From positions 62,001 to 126,000 of the forward strand of contig JAQMWT010000127.1 in assembly GCA_029834535.1 (NCBI GenBank): a stretch of DNA of 64,000 nt, written 5' to 3'. Numbering within the stretch: position 1 is the stretch's first letter; each line of letters starts with the position of its first letter. Below are positions 21,528 through 31,549 of the stretch, piece by piece. Source of the stretch: Chrysophaeum taylorii. Taxonomy: Eukaryota > Sar > Pelagophyceae > Pelagomonadales > Pelagomonadaceae. The notes beneath the pieces are model-generated. The model did not search any database and was not told where the DNA came from. It saw nothing but the letters and a program-made list of their open reading frames with translations. Both the position numbers and the translations under genes were made by a program.

Positions 21528-22616
21528 TTGATGCGCGAGTTCTGCCATCTCTTTAACACCCGATACCAAACTACGATTCCTTATCATGCCCAGTCGAACA
21601 CGGCTGAGCGCGTCAACCGATTTATCAAGGCCTTCCTCCGTGCTTGCCTTCAAGGCCGGAACATCGCGGATTGGCCTGACTTTGCCCATTATATTGCGTT
21701 TTGCTATAACCGCAAGTTTATTCCAGGCACGCAGATTTCTCCCTTTATGCTACGCCTGAACCGTCAGCCGATGCTACCGACTGACTACACGCTCATGGAT
21801 TTTGATACACGATTATTGCCGAAGACTCGCTCTGATGCAGTCGCCGAGACTCGCGAACGATTGAAATATTATACAAAGATCGTCCGCGAGGCTCGTGATA
21901 AAGCTTTGAAGAAACAGCGATTGGCTTACAATGCTGATCATGTTGATGTTGAATACAAGGAAGGATCGCACGTTTTGCTCTACATCCCTTTCCTTCAGAA
22001 CAAACTTCGACCGGAATGGCGAGGGCCGTTTATTATCAAGGAACGCCTCTCCCCGGTCACCTATAGGATTGAGTCTCTCGACTCGCCGCCCGAAGAGCGG
22101 CGTGTTCATGTAAGTCAGATCACGCCGGTGATGGTACCTCCGATCGTTGATCAAACCATCCGCAAACCCGAAGAAACCTTCCGTGATGATTATCAGCACG
22201 GTAAGTTTGTTGTTTTCCGGATTCCTGACCGGAAGCGCTCTGATTGGCGCAAGAAGCTTTATGTTGCCGAAGTTTACGAGCCTTACGATTACCAAAATGA
22301 TCGTGTTGCTCTACATTTCTATTCCGATTTGGGTCCGAACGATGATGTCGCTTATTTCAAGCCGACCTCTCACCTTTCGCACCGCAAGCTCAAGCCCGAA
22401 TTCAAGGACGTTGAAGGTCGAAGTTTCACCGACAAGTCCCGAATTTCCTCCAACACAACTCCTTGTGTCACGGATTTCGCTCCGCACGAGATTGACGTGT
22501 TGGTCCCCAAGTTTACTTTACGCAGTGGTCGAGTTCCTGAACCGATCATCACCCGCGTTTATCAGAAGATTCGTTCACGAGATGCTCGTAAGGCGAAGCC
22601 GCGCTCCTCGCGCTAG
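21528..22616 (+). pseudogene. Gypsy integrase C-terminal half with GPF/Y and Tudor/chromo-like tail
   Basis: This frame starts inside the integrase core. The second catalytic Asp (RTDNG) lies just upstream, across the broken stretch; the third catalytic residue is in SNTAERVNRF. The GPF/Y module follows (WRGPFIIKERLSPVTYRIE). The tail contains KFVVFRIPDRKRSDWRKK then YVAEVYEPYDY and VALHFYSDLG, a beta-barrel-like pattern resembling Tudor/chromo modules used by some gypsy elements to target chromatin (inference). It ends with PCVTDFAPHEIDVLV, a motif also found in a second gypsy remnant near 44.55 kb. Confidence 0.75.
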
Positions 22617-22656
22617 CACCTCGCTGGGGCAGCTCGAATTCTTACCAGGGGAGTCC

Positions 22657-22994
22657 TGTGGCGGCAACTCCCGCCTCCTAAGGCTTACCCCTCTTCTAGG
22701 GCCCCCCTTATCAGGGGCACCCTACTCCGTTCCGATGATGTCAGGGAATTCTCTATGACATCATCTTTCTTTTTTCGTGACGCACGTCACCCTGATTTCC
22801 TATTTTCGATATATCCTTGATCATAAAGCAACAGCCGATCCTCAAGTTGAGAGGACCAGGCGCAGGAGTTGTTTGTGGTCGCGTGGCGGGAGAACGGCCA
22901 TCCTCGTCCAGTGATCCCTCCAAAGGCACGGACGCGATCGGCGAGCAAGGATTCGAAGGCACGCCAGGTAGCCCCCAAAATTCTCCTTACGCCA
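22657..22994 (+). repeat. Right LTR of gypsy element
   Basis: 338 bp, starting TGTGGCGGCAACTCCCGCC. It is preceded by a purine-rich stretch (ACCAGGGGAGTCC) that could serve as polypurine tract. It differs from the left LTR by scattered substitutions and small indels. Confidence 0.88.
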
Positions 22995-23267
22995 CAGGTG
23001 CGAGGACGGGGAGATCGCGGGGAAGAGGAAGGTGCGGGGAGCGGGGAAGTCGCGGGGGCGAGGAGGTCGCGGGGAGCGGGGAAGGCGCGGGGAGCGGGGA
23101 AGCTGCGGGGAGGGAAGGTGCGACGGGGGGAAGGTGGGGGGAGGGAAGGTGCGGGGTCGGGGAAGGTGCGGGGACGGGAAGGTGCGGGGGGCGAGGAAGG
23201 CGCGGGGAGAGAAAGTGCGGGGACGGGGAAGGTGCGGGGCGCGGGGAAGGTGCGGGGACGGGGATTT
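22995..23267. repeat. G-rich minisatellite
   Basis: About 270 bp built from variants of GCGGGGA(A/C)GGG, strongly purine-biased on the plus strand, with many runs of three to five G. Open frames on both strands here are low-complexity artefacts. The tract could form G-quadruplexes. Confidence 0.8.
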
Positions 23268-23275
23268 TCCCCTTT

Positions 23276-23790
23276 CGACTCTCGGCTGAGTCACAAAGTA
23301 CAACCGATGGAAAGCGCCGAAGAAATGATGCCGACCCCCCCCCCCCCAGGCGACCGTCCGTCTGTCCATCCGTCCGTCCGTCCGACAGCCTCGTGCTACC
23401 GCGCCGCCGCAACACTATTGAAAGCTACCGCGCGGCCGCAACACTCTTGAAATGGAACGTTCCACCGTGTTCAATGAAGCTTGAAACCGTTCAACGGTCC
23501 AAAACTTGCAACAATGCCGCGATGAACTCGTCGTGACGCCTCACAAAGTACAACCGATGGAAAGCGAACAACCGATGGAAAGCGCCGAAGAAATGATGCC
23601 GACCCCCCCCCCCCCCACAGGCGACCGTCCGTCCGTCCGTCCGTCCGTCCCTCCCTCCGACAGCGTCGTGCTACCGCGCGGCCGCAACACTATTGACAGC
23701 CACCGCGCGGCCGCAACACTCTTGAAATGGAACGTTCCACCGTCCGTCTACTATTGTCGGAGTATGAAATGGAACCCCCCCCCCCCCAGG
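23276..23790. repeat. Duplicated block with poly-C tracts and CCGT repeats
   Basis: A block with CACAAAGTACAACCGATGG, a poly-C run, CCGTCCGTCCGT repeats and CGCAACACTCTTGAAATGG appears twice (about 23290-23475 and 23540-23745) with a further poly-C tract near 23776. It is tandemly duplicated low-complexity sequence with no gene supported. Confidence 0.75.
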
Positions 23791-25479
23791 CATATCACAT
23801 GTTGGTGTACGGCTACAATCCCGACAAGACGTACTGGGCCCTCATTACAACCCCCAGCATTTGCCCTACGTCACGTCATTCGCAACGCACTTATTAAACG
23901 GATAGCCCCCATCAACAGCCCCAGCGTTAGCCCTTCTTAATTGAGAGTCAACGGTGATTCAAGTATGTCGTTAACACGCATTGTGTGTTGGAATTCGTGG
24001 ACCGTTGAGGCGAAGGGTTATGTAACACTGAGGGAGAAACGTGAGTGCGCGAGAAGTCAAAAGCGTGTGTTGCGTATGGTCCATTCTGGTGGCGGTGGAG
24101 TCGGCGCTCCCGGGTCGATGGGGATGTCTCGATCGGTGTCGAGACGCTGCTCGATGATTTGTTTGGGGACGCTACGACGCGCGAGTGGTGAGTTATTGGA
24201 GGCATCGTGTGTCGAGCCGCAGTGATATTGGGCGACATATGCGGCGGAAGGTGTTTGTTTGGTCTTGGTTACGGCTCGCCGAGGTTTTTCGCGTCATCGG
24301 TGGCCTGTCGTTGGTGGAGACTTCGTGGTTGCTCGGTCGTTGTCCTGCGTGTTCCTGTCGCGGTAGTAGTATAAGGTCGAGCGCGTGATCGTCGAAGTGC
24401 TCAAGGTGCGTGCTCGTGTGATGGGCGAGGAGTTACGTGTTGAGTGTTGTCGAAATCGGTGTTGGTGTGAGGGCCCATTAGCCTTCTAATTGGTGATGCC
24501 GTTTCCGCTTTCGGCGCGTGCCTGATGCTATTTGGGGGAGGCATTGACCGAAAAATTTCAACGCCGCGGGGTCGACGATGCGATGGTTGACGAGATCGAT
24601 CTGTTCTTCTCGTTTCGGTTTTCGGTGTTACGGATTGGCTGAAATATGCGTTGCTCGTGAAGGCTGGGCGAAATGGGAGGGATGCTCAAGTCCCTGCTCC
24701 TGGCCCGATATCGCGTGTTGGTCGCTAAGTGTGTCTTGGCAGCAGTTGCGGGCTTTATATATTACAGACATGACTGGCGTAGGGGGGAGGAGCGGGCGAG
24801 CAGGTGGAGTGACGGCGGGGAGGTCCGGTTGTTCGTGGTCGGGGAGCATGTGCGTGATGATCCCGCAGGTGTCTTTATGAACGAGAATAGGAACGCAACA
24901 GGGTTGTTTATTGGGTGTGAGTGTGAGTGAGAGGGGGGGGGGGTCCTAACCCTAAATGAAATTTTGTATCTCTACGCCCTCGCAGATTGAACTCGGTGAT
25001 GAGCGAAATCGGGAACAAACAAAACAAATCTCTGGCTAGAGACAAATGGACGTGGAGTTGTGAAAAGGCGTGGACTGAGAAGTGTGCGAAGTGCACGAGA
25101 AAGATAGAATAGAGCGGAGTAGCAGGTGAGTGTGTGTGAGAAAGGAGAAAGAGCGCGAAGTTGAACGTGGAATAGGTTGAGAGGGGGAAAAAAAAAAAGG
25201 ATGTTGCAAGAAGAGGCGCATACTCGAAAAAGAAAAAGGCATCGTAAAGAAGAGGGAACGTGGAAGAAGATGCTAGGTGGGCTAAGGGCGAAGTATGGCG
25301 AATTCTGTACGAGAGATCAGATCCGCATCTTGTTCAGTGACTGACGAAAGAAGGGTGTAATGGCAGTATTGTGAAGAATAAGCGAGTGTAACAATGCCAT
25401 AGTTAAAGTCGAGAGTTGCATGCATTAAATCGTGGGTGTTCCGCGACATATGACGACGGTGCGTGCGGGTGGATGAATC

Positions 25480-26634
25480 CTAAGTGGCTGGGGGATCCTC
25501 GTAGTAGAACAGGTGGTCTAACTGATTACAACAGTAGGGATCATGGGTCAGGCAGTCGTGAATTGTGCAGCAGACCAATGATTGATCGAAAGGCGAATAG
25601 TGAGAGTGGCCGTAAGGATGGGATTCTATAGTGACTAAAGTTGGGCTAGTAAAGGTGTGACGATGTGACTGAGCGGCAGCGTTATCCCATGAAGAGATAT
25701 GACCATTTAACCAAATCGGTTTCGACATGGTAAGGTAATCGTCGTAGCGATAACGAGTAAGGCGGCGCTGTTCCTGGAAGATGAGAGAACCAGAATTGCC
25801 TGTCACATACGTGTCAAAGCTGTCGTCCTGAGTGTAGCGTGGGACAGCTGAAGCTAAACTATGAGCGTCGAAAGTAATATGCGGATAATCGTAGCGTGAT
25901 GTTGATATCGGGATAAAGTTGTCTGGGGGTGGCCATAAATATGAAAACTCTAAATTTGCTGTAGACTTGGAGTTGTGATCTGGTGGAAGTCGCCAGTGGC
26001 TATCATCGAAAGATGATTGGACTGGGACTGAGGTTTGCGAGTGTATCGCGTATGATGGTGGATGCAGGCGTGTGTCCTGTGCAGAAGAGTCGGGCAACAG
26101 GAGTAAATGCCTGAAGGCGATGGACTGTTCGAAGATATTGTCCGTGCCAGGGGGTGAGTTGACTTCGAAGGTATGGTCGGAGTCGCATCTTTCGTGTTCT
26201 ATTCGGAAAAGTAATCCTGAACTGTGACAATCGACTGATCCAGTATTCATTTCATGTCCAGAGTCGTTTTCACCAGAATCAAACTTCCCTTGATGTACAA
26301 GTGCGAGGGAGCGTGGTGCATCCCTGGTGAATCGTGCAGTGGCTGAAAGGTGAGACATTCGACAGAAGGGTGTTGTCGATATGCGAGAGCTGTACAGTGT
26401 ACAATGTGCAGGGAGCGTGTGTTTCAAGAGAGGATTAATCTGTGGACGGGGGATGTCCGAAGAATGAACATCATGGAGGTAATGTCCATAATGCGAGAAC
26501 TGTCCGATAAGGAGTCTTGCGAGACTGTGGCTAGCAGCGAGTGTGCGGGAATGAAGAAAGAGATAGGCATGGCAGTGGACTTCCCTTGATTCGTAACACA
26601 ACTGGGTGGGGCTAGCGGTGAGCGGCAGTGACAT
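25480..26634 (-). CDS. Element B internal ORF, 384 codons, unknown
   Basis: Open frame rich in Ser, His, Asp and Tyr. A possibly structured segment (NLEFSYLWPPPDNFIPISTS, RRLTRYRYDDYLTMSKP) has no family match that I know. Together with the frames at 27-32 kb it may be the 3' part of one long ORF broken by the SINE-like and LINE-like insertions and by frameshifts. Confidence 0.3.
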   Translation of the reverse strand: MSLPLTASPTQLCYESREVHCHAYLFLHSRTLAASHSLARLLIGQFSHYGHYLHDVHSSDIPRPQINPLLKHTLPAHCTLYSSRISTTPFCRMSHLSATARFTRDAPRSLALVHQGKFDSGENDSGHEMNTGSVDCHSSGLLFRIEHERCDSDHTFEVNSPPGTDNIFEQSIAFRHLLLLPDSSAQDTRLHPPSYAIHSQTSVPVQSSFDDSHWRLPPDHNSKSTANLEFSYLWPPPDNFIPISTSRYDYPHITFDAHSLASAVPRYTQDDSFDTYVTGNSGSLIFQEQRRLTRYRYDDYLTMSKPIWLNGHISSWDNAAAQSHRHTFTSPTLVTIESHPYGHSHYSPFDQSLVCCTIHDCLTHDPYCCNQLDHLFYYEDPPAT

Positions 26635-27032
26635 CCGGTAGAATGCTGAGAGCAGAGCGTTTGTCCAACCTGTGGAGATTGGGGGTTATCTTAGACTTCG
26701 CGGGTGCTACAGAAAATGTCGACTGGGTGCGAATCGCAATGGCGGCTGTTGGGCTCATAGTTCTGCAAGATGGAACCTGCAGTGTGAACGGAGAGGAGCG
26801 AAGCGGGTGAGTCATAAGAGCGTAATACGCGATTGCAGTCTGAGCTGTGTCCGAAGCAGAATTCTGATAGTAATGTCGACAGATGCGAAACATGATCAGA
26901 AATGGGCGAGGATGTCGCGTGAAGTTGTGTTGTAACCGAACCATAGTGGTGCAGAGCTTCAACGTCAAGCATAATGCTGGGGGGGGACGTTAAAAGAGGT
27001 GAGCAAAGGACTCTGCGTGCGGCTATCATGTA

Positions 27033-27405
27033 ACTTAACTAACTAACTTCAGACCTCTCCCGAGCATGGGAGCCAGGCCGGACCGACAGGAGCCAGTCCG
27101 GAATCACGGGCCTGTAGACGAGGAGCGCCGAAAGGTCGGTAGGCGGAGAGTGACCATCAAGCTTGTCGCCATGCGACGAGGAGACCGCGATGTGACTGAC
27201 AACCAACTCGTCGATAACCTTCCGTCTTCGCCCCCCGGCCATACCCCGTCCCACTGCGAACGTTCCGGCTGCCAACCGGCCCGCCCGGGAGGCGAATAGG
27301 TGCCAACCTACGCCGGGAGGGCGGATGCCCTCGCAAGGCTCAGGATTCATGAGACACCGTCCTCCATCGCAACCACAGTCGGCGATCAGGGTAAGGGATA
27401 CTATA
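27033..27405 (-). mobile_element. SINE-like repeat R1, copy a, with 9-bp target duplication
   Basis: 373 bp flanked by TATCATGTA at 27024-27032 and 27406-27414. Read on the minus strand it ends GAGAGGTCTGAAGTTAGTTAGTT, a (GTTA)n-type tail as in non-LTR elements. The tail and last 75 bp or so are shared with the LINE-like repeat R2, while the body differs. Related copies are at 38580-38868 and 45581-45944. No pol III boxes were identified with confidence. Confidence 0.75.
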
Positions 27406-27479
27406 TATCATGTAGTGGCGGGCATTTGTTGCGCGAGACTGGCGATAACTGCGACATGCGGCGTTGGCGTGACAGAACT

Positions 27480-28538
27480 TCATTTGCATATGGCAGCATG
27501 CAGGATGAAATCGAGCGAGCTGAAACTTGAGGTGTGACCTGCGAGAGACGGACGGAAGAGCGTGGGAGGCTCGGAATTGCATTGATGACGGAACTTAGTG
27601 TCATCACAGATCGTCGGGGATTGAGTCGTCGGGAGTCGCGCCGAAGCGGGGAGGAACGACGAGTGCTCATCCGGCCTTGGCGTGTGACAGAGGTGCTTAG
27701 GAAGAGGGACTTCGGTACGTGCCTTGAAGTGAGTTCCTATGTAGCCAGAGTAGCCATAGAAGACATGACTGATACGAATCGAAACGAATCTTGTCGGCGG
27801 TGGAAAACGAATGCGCCCTCGAAATTCGAACTGGGTAAAATTTTCGAATTGCCGGTGAGGCGGAGAGACCGTGGTTGTGGAACGAGCGCAGAGCCGGGCG
27901 GCGGTCGGAGGGGGCGCGTCAGCGGTGGCTGAGACGACAGTGTTCTGCTTATCCTGAACCAAAAGGTGTTCGGGCATCGTACTGTGCGACAAGCGAGCGT
28001 GCATCTCAGTTGACCGTGAGTGTACCCTGGGGATGGCGCAGTGTTGGTAGTCTAAACCGAGAGGCGCGGTGAGCGTGCCGTCGCGAGTGCATAGGAGCCT
28101 GTGCGGTGTCTGGGCTGTAATCGGAATATGACAAATGACGTCATACAAGGTGATGGGAGCTGAATCAGACGTGATGGGACTGGCTAGTAGTACCGGGAGC
28201 AGCATGTCGGGGGTAACGCTCAGAGATGAGGGTGGAACGCATTCCACGTCTATCTTGGTTGCCGTATGTGGCGGTAATATGAGCGTAAACATCTGACATG
28301 AAGCAAATGCTTGTGTCCCAAACGAGAATGCGGGTATAGTCGCATGGGAAGGTTGCATATTGTCTCTGCTGCAGTCAAAAGCTCTGGAGGAAACCAATGG
28401 AGAAACCATGAGCACATGGGTGGCGTCTGGTAGCCAAAGTTTCTGTGGGGTTGGCTGAGGTGGCTCCAAAGTAGGATTCCTTCTTGGGTATGATTCAAGC
28501 GCTGCGATGAGTTCGTGCTCGAGATCACAGTCGTCCAA
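27480..28538 (-). CDS. Element B internal ORF, 352 codons, unknown
   Basis: Open frame with a globular-looking middle (KLWLPDATHVLMVSPLVSSR, TATKIDVECVPPSSLSV, DVICHIPITAQTPHRLLC) between polar ends. Probably continuous with the frame at 28525-29193 through a small frameshift, as the two overlap at 28525-28538. No family recognised. Confidence 0.3.
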   Translation of the reverse strand: MDDCDLEHELIAALESYPRRNPTLEPPQPTPQKLWLPDATHVLMVSPLVSSRAFDCSRDNMQPSHATIPAFSFGTQAFASCQMFTLILPPHTATKIDVECVPPSSLSVTPDMLLPVLLASPITSDSAPITLYDVICHIPITAQTPHRLLCTRDGTLTAPLGLDYQHCAIPRVHSRSTEMHARLSHSTMPEHLLVQDKQNTVVSATADAPPPTAARLCARSTTTVSPPHRQFENFTQFEFRGRIRFPPPTRFVSIRISHVFYGYSGYIGTHFKARTEVPLPKHLCHTPRPDEHSSFLPASARLPTTQSPTICDDTKFRHQCNSEPPTLFRPSLAGHTSSFSSLDFILHAAICK

Positions 28539-29212
28539 TAGGTGACATGAGGTGATCGCGAATGAGCGATGCGTCGACCTGGTGTCTGGGGAGACCGAGG
28601 TGGTGCAGTGACCTGCCTGGCTGAGGTAGCCGTGCTGGTAAGATTCCTGCGGTTGCGCATAACTCTGGTGAATGCTGACATTGGCTTGTGCCTGATCTGC
28701 AGACTGCAGTCGTGCAGGGATGCGAGATCGTCTGTGCTAATGCGGATTGCAGCGACAGGGACGGGTCAGGTGCCTGGGAGGCTGGAAGGCGGCCTTTGTC
28801 TTCCAGAGGCGAAGGGGGCAAGCAAAGCTGTGGCTTCGTCTCGTCGTGATCAGATAGGCGCAATGAGCTAGTGCGCGTGATCGTGGTGCGATTACCTGTA
28901 TCTTCATGATGTACCTGTGTGTCCAGCGATGGTGCTTCTGTGAGCGGGGCATATCTGAAGGACTGATCCATCGGATGGGGTGCATCAGCTATGAATGAGA
29001 CACGAGCCAGTAGCAGTGCAAGGTCGGGTGACAGAACGTGTGGGTGGTCGAGCAATTGAGCGTTGGACCTGGGCATCGTCTGCATAGTCTGGAACCGTGC
29101 TGTGCAGTTGGTTTGCATTGTCACGTCTGCTACATCAATGGGCGGATTGCTGTAGTTAGCTTTTGTGGTCTTACTTTTCGTCTTGTCACCCAATAGAGAC
29201 TGCGAGATACTA

Positions 29213-29603
29213 ACTAACTAACTAACTAACTTCAGACCTCTCCCGAGCATGGGAGCCAGGCCGGACCGGCAGGGGCCGATCCGGAATCACAGAGGAAAAT
29301 CACGCAGTTGGGGCAGAGGCGAGGGACGAGGACTCGTTGATGACGGACCGCCACTGCGCGCGGTCTTGTGCGAAGTCGTGCAAAAGCGCCGCAGGCCGCA
29401 AACGCGTTGGTCCACGAACAATCGACCTGTCCGTCGCGTTCTGCCCAACCGAGCGAACCCCATCCCAGCGCGGACTTTCCGGGTGCTAACCGGCCAGCCC
29501 GGGAGGCGAGCAGGCACCGTCTCACTCCGGGACGGCCGGGGCCGCCGCAGGGAGCAAGCGTGTTAGGCGCCGTCCTCCATCGCAACCAACGGCTAGCGAT
29601 CGC
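29213..29603 (-). mobile_element. LINE 3'-end fragment R2, copy a, with 8-bp target duplication
   Basis: 391 bp flanked by AGATACTA at 29205-29212 and 29604-29611. On the minus strand it ends in a (GTTA)n tail. It is nearly identical to copy b (33471-33870), in which one minus-strand frame reads a LINE-type reverse-transcriptase C-terminus (LLHDLAQDRAQWR). It is strongly 5' truncated, as usual for LINE insertions. Confidence 0.75.
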
Positions 29604-29929
29604 AGATACTACTCGTTGCTATGTGCGAGACTATAAGTTGCTGTTGAGCAGCTGTGGAGAGCTGGGTGCTTTATTGTCTTGCAGTTTCTGTGGCTGTGGA
29701 GTTCCAGAGACATGGTTGCGCAGCGTAAGACGTCTTGGCATTGGGGATTGCCATAAAGTGACTCGTAAGTTCACAAAGTCGGACGTCGGAGAATGCATCG
29801 AAAGACCTGTGAGGTCACCAATTGAAATACGCCCTCGTAAGGCGCGCGCGACGTTGTGCGGGCGCGATCGACTTATGTTGGTGATCGGAAGGTCGTGAGA
29901 CACGTGGCGGTGCGGAGCGTCGGTGGAAA

Positions 29930-31225
29930 TTACGAGCTTCTTGTTGTTAAAGGCGGTGACGTAGAGAGCATCGAGAAGCGTGTGATGCTCCAAGAGCAAA
30001 GCGCGTGATGCGGGTGGTCCGAAGTCAGTGCCAAAAGGGGTGTTGTTCGCGGCCGACCTGTCTGCAAGGTAGTGCAGATGGGTGCGTGAGTTGAGATCCC
30101 GTGGTGGAGAGTATCCGGCCTGGAATGCTTGGGGTCCAGTGCGGGAATTCGAGAAGGGGGATCGCCGAAGGAGAGTGTGATTTCGCTTGGGTCATAGTAC
30201 GTGAGTGCAGTAGGACCAAGGGCGATGGAAGGGTCAGTCATGCTGGGTGCATCCTCAATGGCGGAGTAGCGGGGACCAGAGCACTGTGAGCCGTAGTGAC
30301 CAGGGTTGCCCATAGGCGTGTAGTGCATTCGAAGGTGCGGGCATGCGACATGCGTCCTCGAATGAGGAGTGACGTGCCGAGCGAAAAGACGCTTTTGAGG
30401 GAGGCAACGTGCGTGACTTGGGTGCATGTTTGTGGTGGAGCCGGCAGCTGGCGTGGAAAATTTGTTGTACATTCCAGTTATGCGAAAATGCTGACAGAAG
30501 CGGCTCAGGGGGAGCGAGTCTGTATAGTGCGCGCGGAGAATGTCTCCTGAGAGCGCAACATCGATCTTCCGGAGGCAGCGCAAGCGTGTGGCGTCCAGAA
30601 GAGAGCTATGCAAGGGGACATAAAGGACCGAAGTGGTCGCAATAGAAGCGTGCACGGTTTGCGGCTGATCGAGCCGCTCAGAACACTCGAAATCTTTGTC
30701 TGTTACTGCAGACATGAGGAAAGCTTTCCAGAAGCTTGGTCGCGGTGAGACATAAGGGTCGGCAGCCGAAAGGAGTGCGTCCTCTGACTGAGAGTTGGGG
30801 GGCGGGTGATCACGTGCTGCGACTGATGCTCGTGCGAAGATATCCATCGAATCGTGACATGGTGATCGCAGATGGGTCCATGCAGACTGGTAAGCAGTGT
30901 CATCCAGTGCATCCGGCCGAGAAGGTGGATGGTGGGTGCAGCAGCGAGCGCCGGTGAGCGGCAGTGCGCGCCTGTCTTCGGGGAGAGAAGGCAGCGAGGT
31001 GGGACCAGCTTCGAAGTGATCGGGAGCGGCTGATCGAGAGATATCGAACAAGTCGGGAGTGCCTGGTGAATCTGAGCTGATACCTGCAGGTGCTGTACGT
31101 TCCTGCGAGTATGTTGACCGTGGGACCGTTGACAGCGTGTCTTGTCCTTGTGGATGCGGCATTGCGGGGGCATTGGTGATGGTGCTTGGATCAGGCGGCT
31201 GATCTGGAATGGTCGGGGAGACCAT
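29930..31225 (-). CDS. Element B internal ORF, 431 codons, unknown
   Basis: A long open frame rich in Ser, Pro, His and Thr. The first 110 residues look disordered. The middle looks more globular (ATTSVLYVPLHSSLLDATRL, RKIDVALSGDILRAHYT). No RT, integrase, protease or other motif is recognisable. Its length in this base composition is greater than expected by chance, suggesting past coding function. The LINE fragment at 29213-29603 lies just left of it. Confidence 0.3.
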   Translation of the reverse strand: MVSPTIPDQPPDPSTITNAPAMPHPQGQDTLSTVPRSTYSQERTAPAGISSDSPGTPDLFDISRSAAPDHFEAGPTSLPSLPEDRRALPLTGARCCTHHPPSRPDALDDTAYQSAWTHLRSPCHDSMDIFARASVAARDHPPPNSQSEDALLSAADPYVSPRPSFWKAFLMSAVTDKDFECSERLDQPQTVHASIATTSVLYVPLHSSLLDATRLRCLRKIDVALSGDILRAHYTDSLPLSRFCQHFRITGMYNKFSTPAAGSTTNMHPSHARCLPQKRLFARHVTPHSRTHVACPHLRMHYTPMGNPGHYGSQCSGPRYSAIEDAPSMTDPSIALGPTALTYYDPSEITLSFGDPPSRIPALDPKHSRPDTLHHGISTHAPICTTLQTGRPRTTPLLALTSDHPHHALCSWSITRFSMLSTSPPLTTRSS

Positions 31226-31549
31226 CTTCGAGGCAGTGAAGTCGGTCTTGCTTCTTCGCTGAATGCATCATACCAGGGGGCTGAATCCGAGGGGATGTTG
31301 TCAGTAGCCTGCGGCTCTTGTGCCTGGGGCATTGAATACGGTGGAGCCATGGGTCCTTGAGTGTGGTTGCCATAGTCGATGTAGGCGTAATACTCGGGAA
31401 CATCTCGAAGTGTCTTGTTCTTTGACTTGTCGAAAGTGGGAGCGAGGTGGCTTTGTGTTCCTTCGGCAAGACTGCTTCCTGGGCCGTTGTGCCCGAAGAG
31501 AGGAGAAGCCCTTGTGCATGTCTTGGCAGCATGATGGTGATCATGACCA

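Larger units (their letters stand above)
17910..22994 (+). mobile_element. Ty3/gypsy LTR retrotransposon, 5.1 kb
   Basis: LTRs of 335 and 338 bp (17910-18244 and 22657-22994) begin TGTGGCGGCAACTCCCGCC and end TTCTCCTTACGCCA, with only scattered differences. The internal region encodes, in order, RT, RNase H and integrase with a GPF/Y module, the Ty3/gypsy order. No canonical Gag zinc knuckle or retropepsin was found, so the element may have lost them. No target-site duplication is visible (flanks ATGCG and CAGGT), and the left flank is HLE while the right flank is a G-rich minisatellite. Confidence 0.88.

Noticed and set aside
22817-23536. Long open frames on both strands over the G-rich tract
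   Set aside because: They are by-products of a stop-poor GC-rich minisatellite; Gly/Arg- or Pro/Ser-only translations.
27039-27350. Protein-like minus-strand ORF in repeat R1 (GRRRKVIDELVVSHI)
   Set aside because: No LINE or transposase motif could be assigned, and the copies are short repeats with target duplications; treated as SINE-like body.
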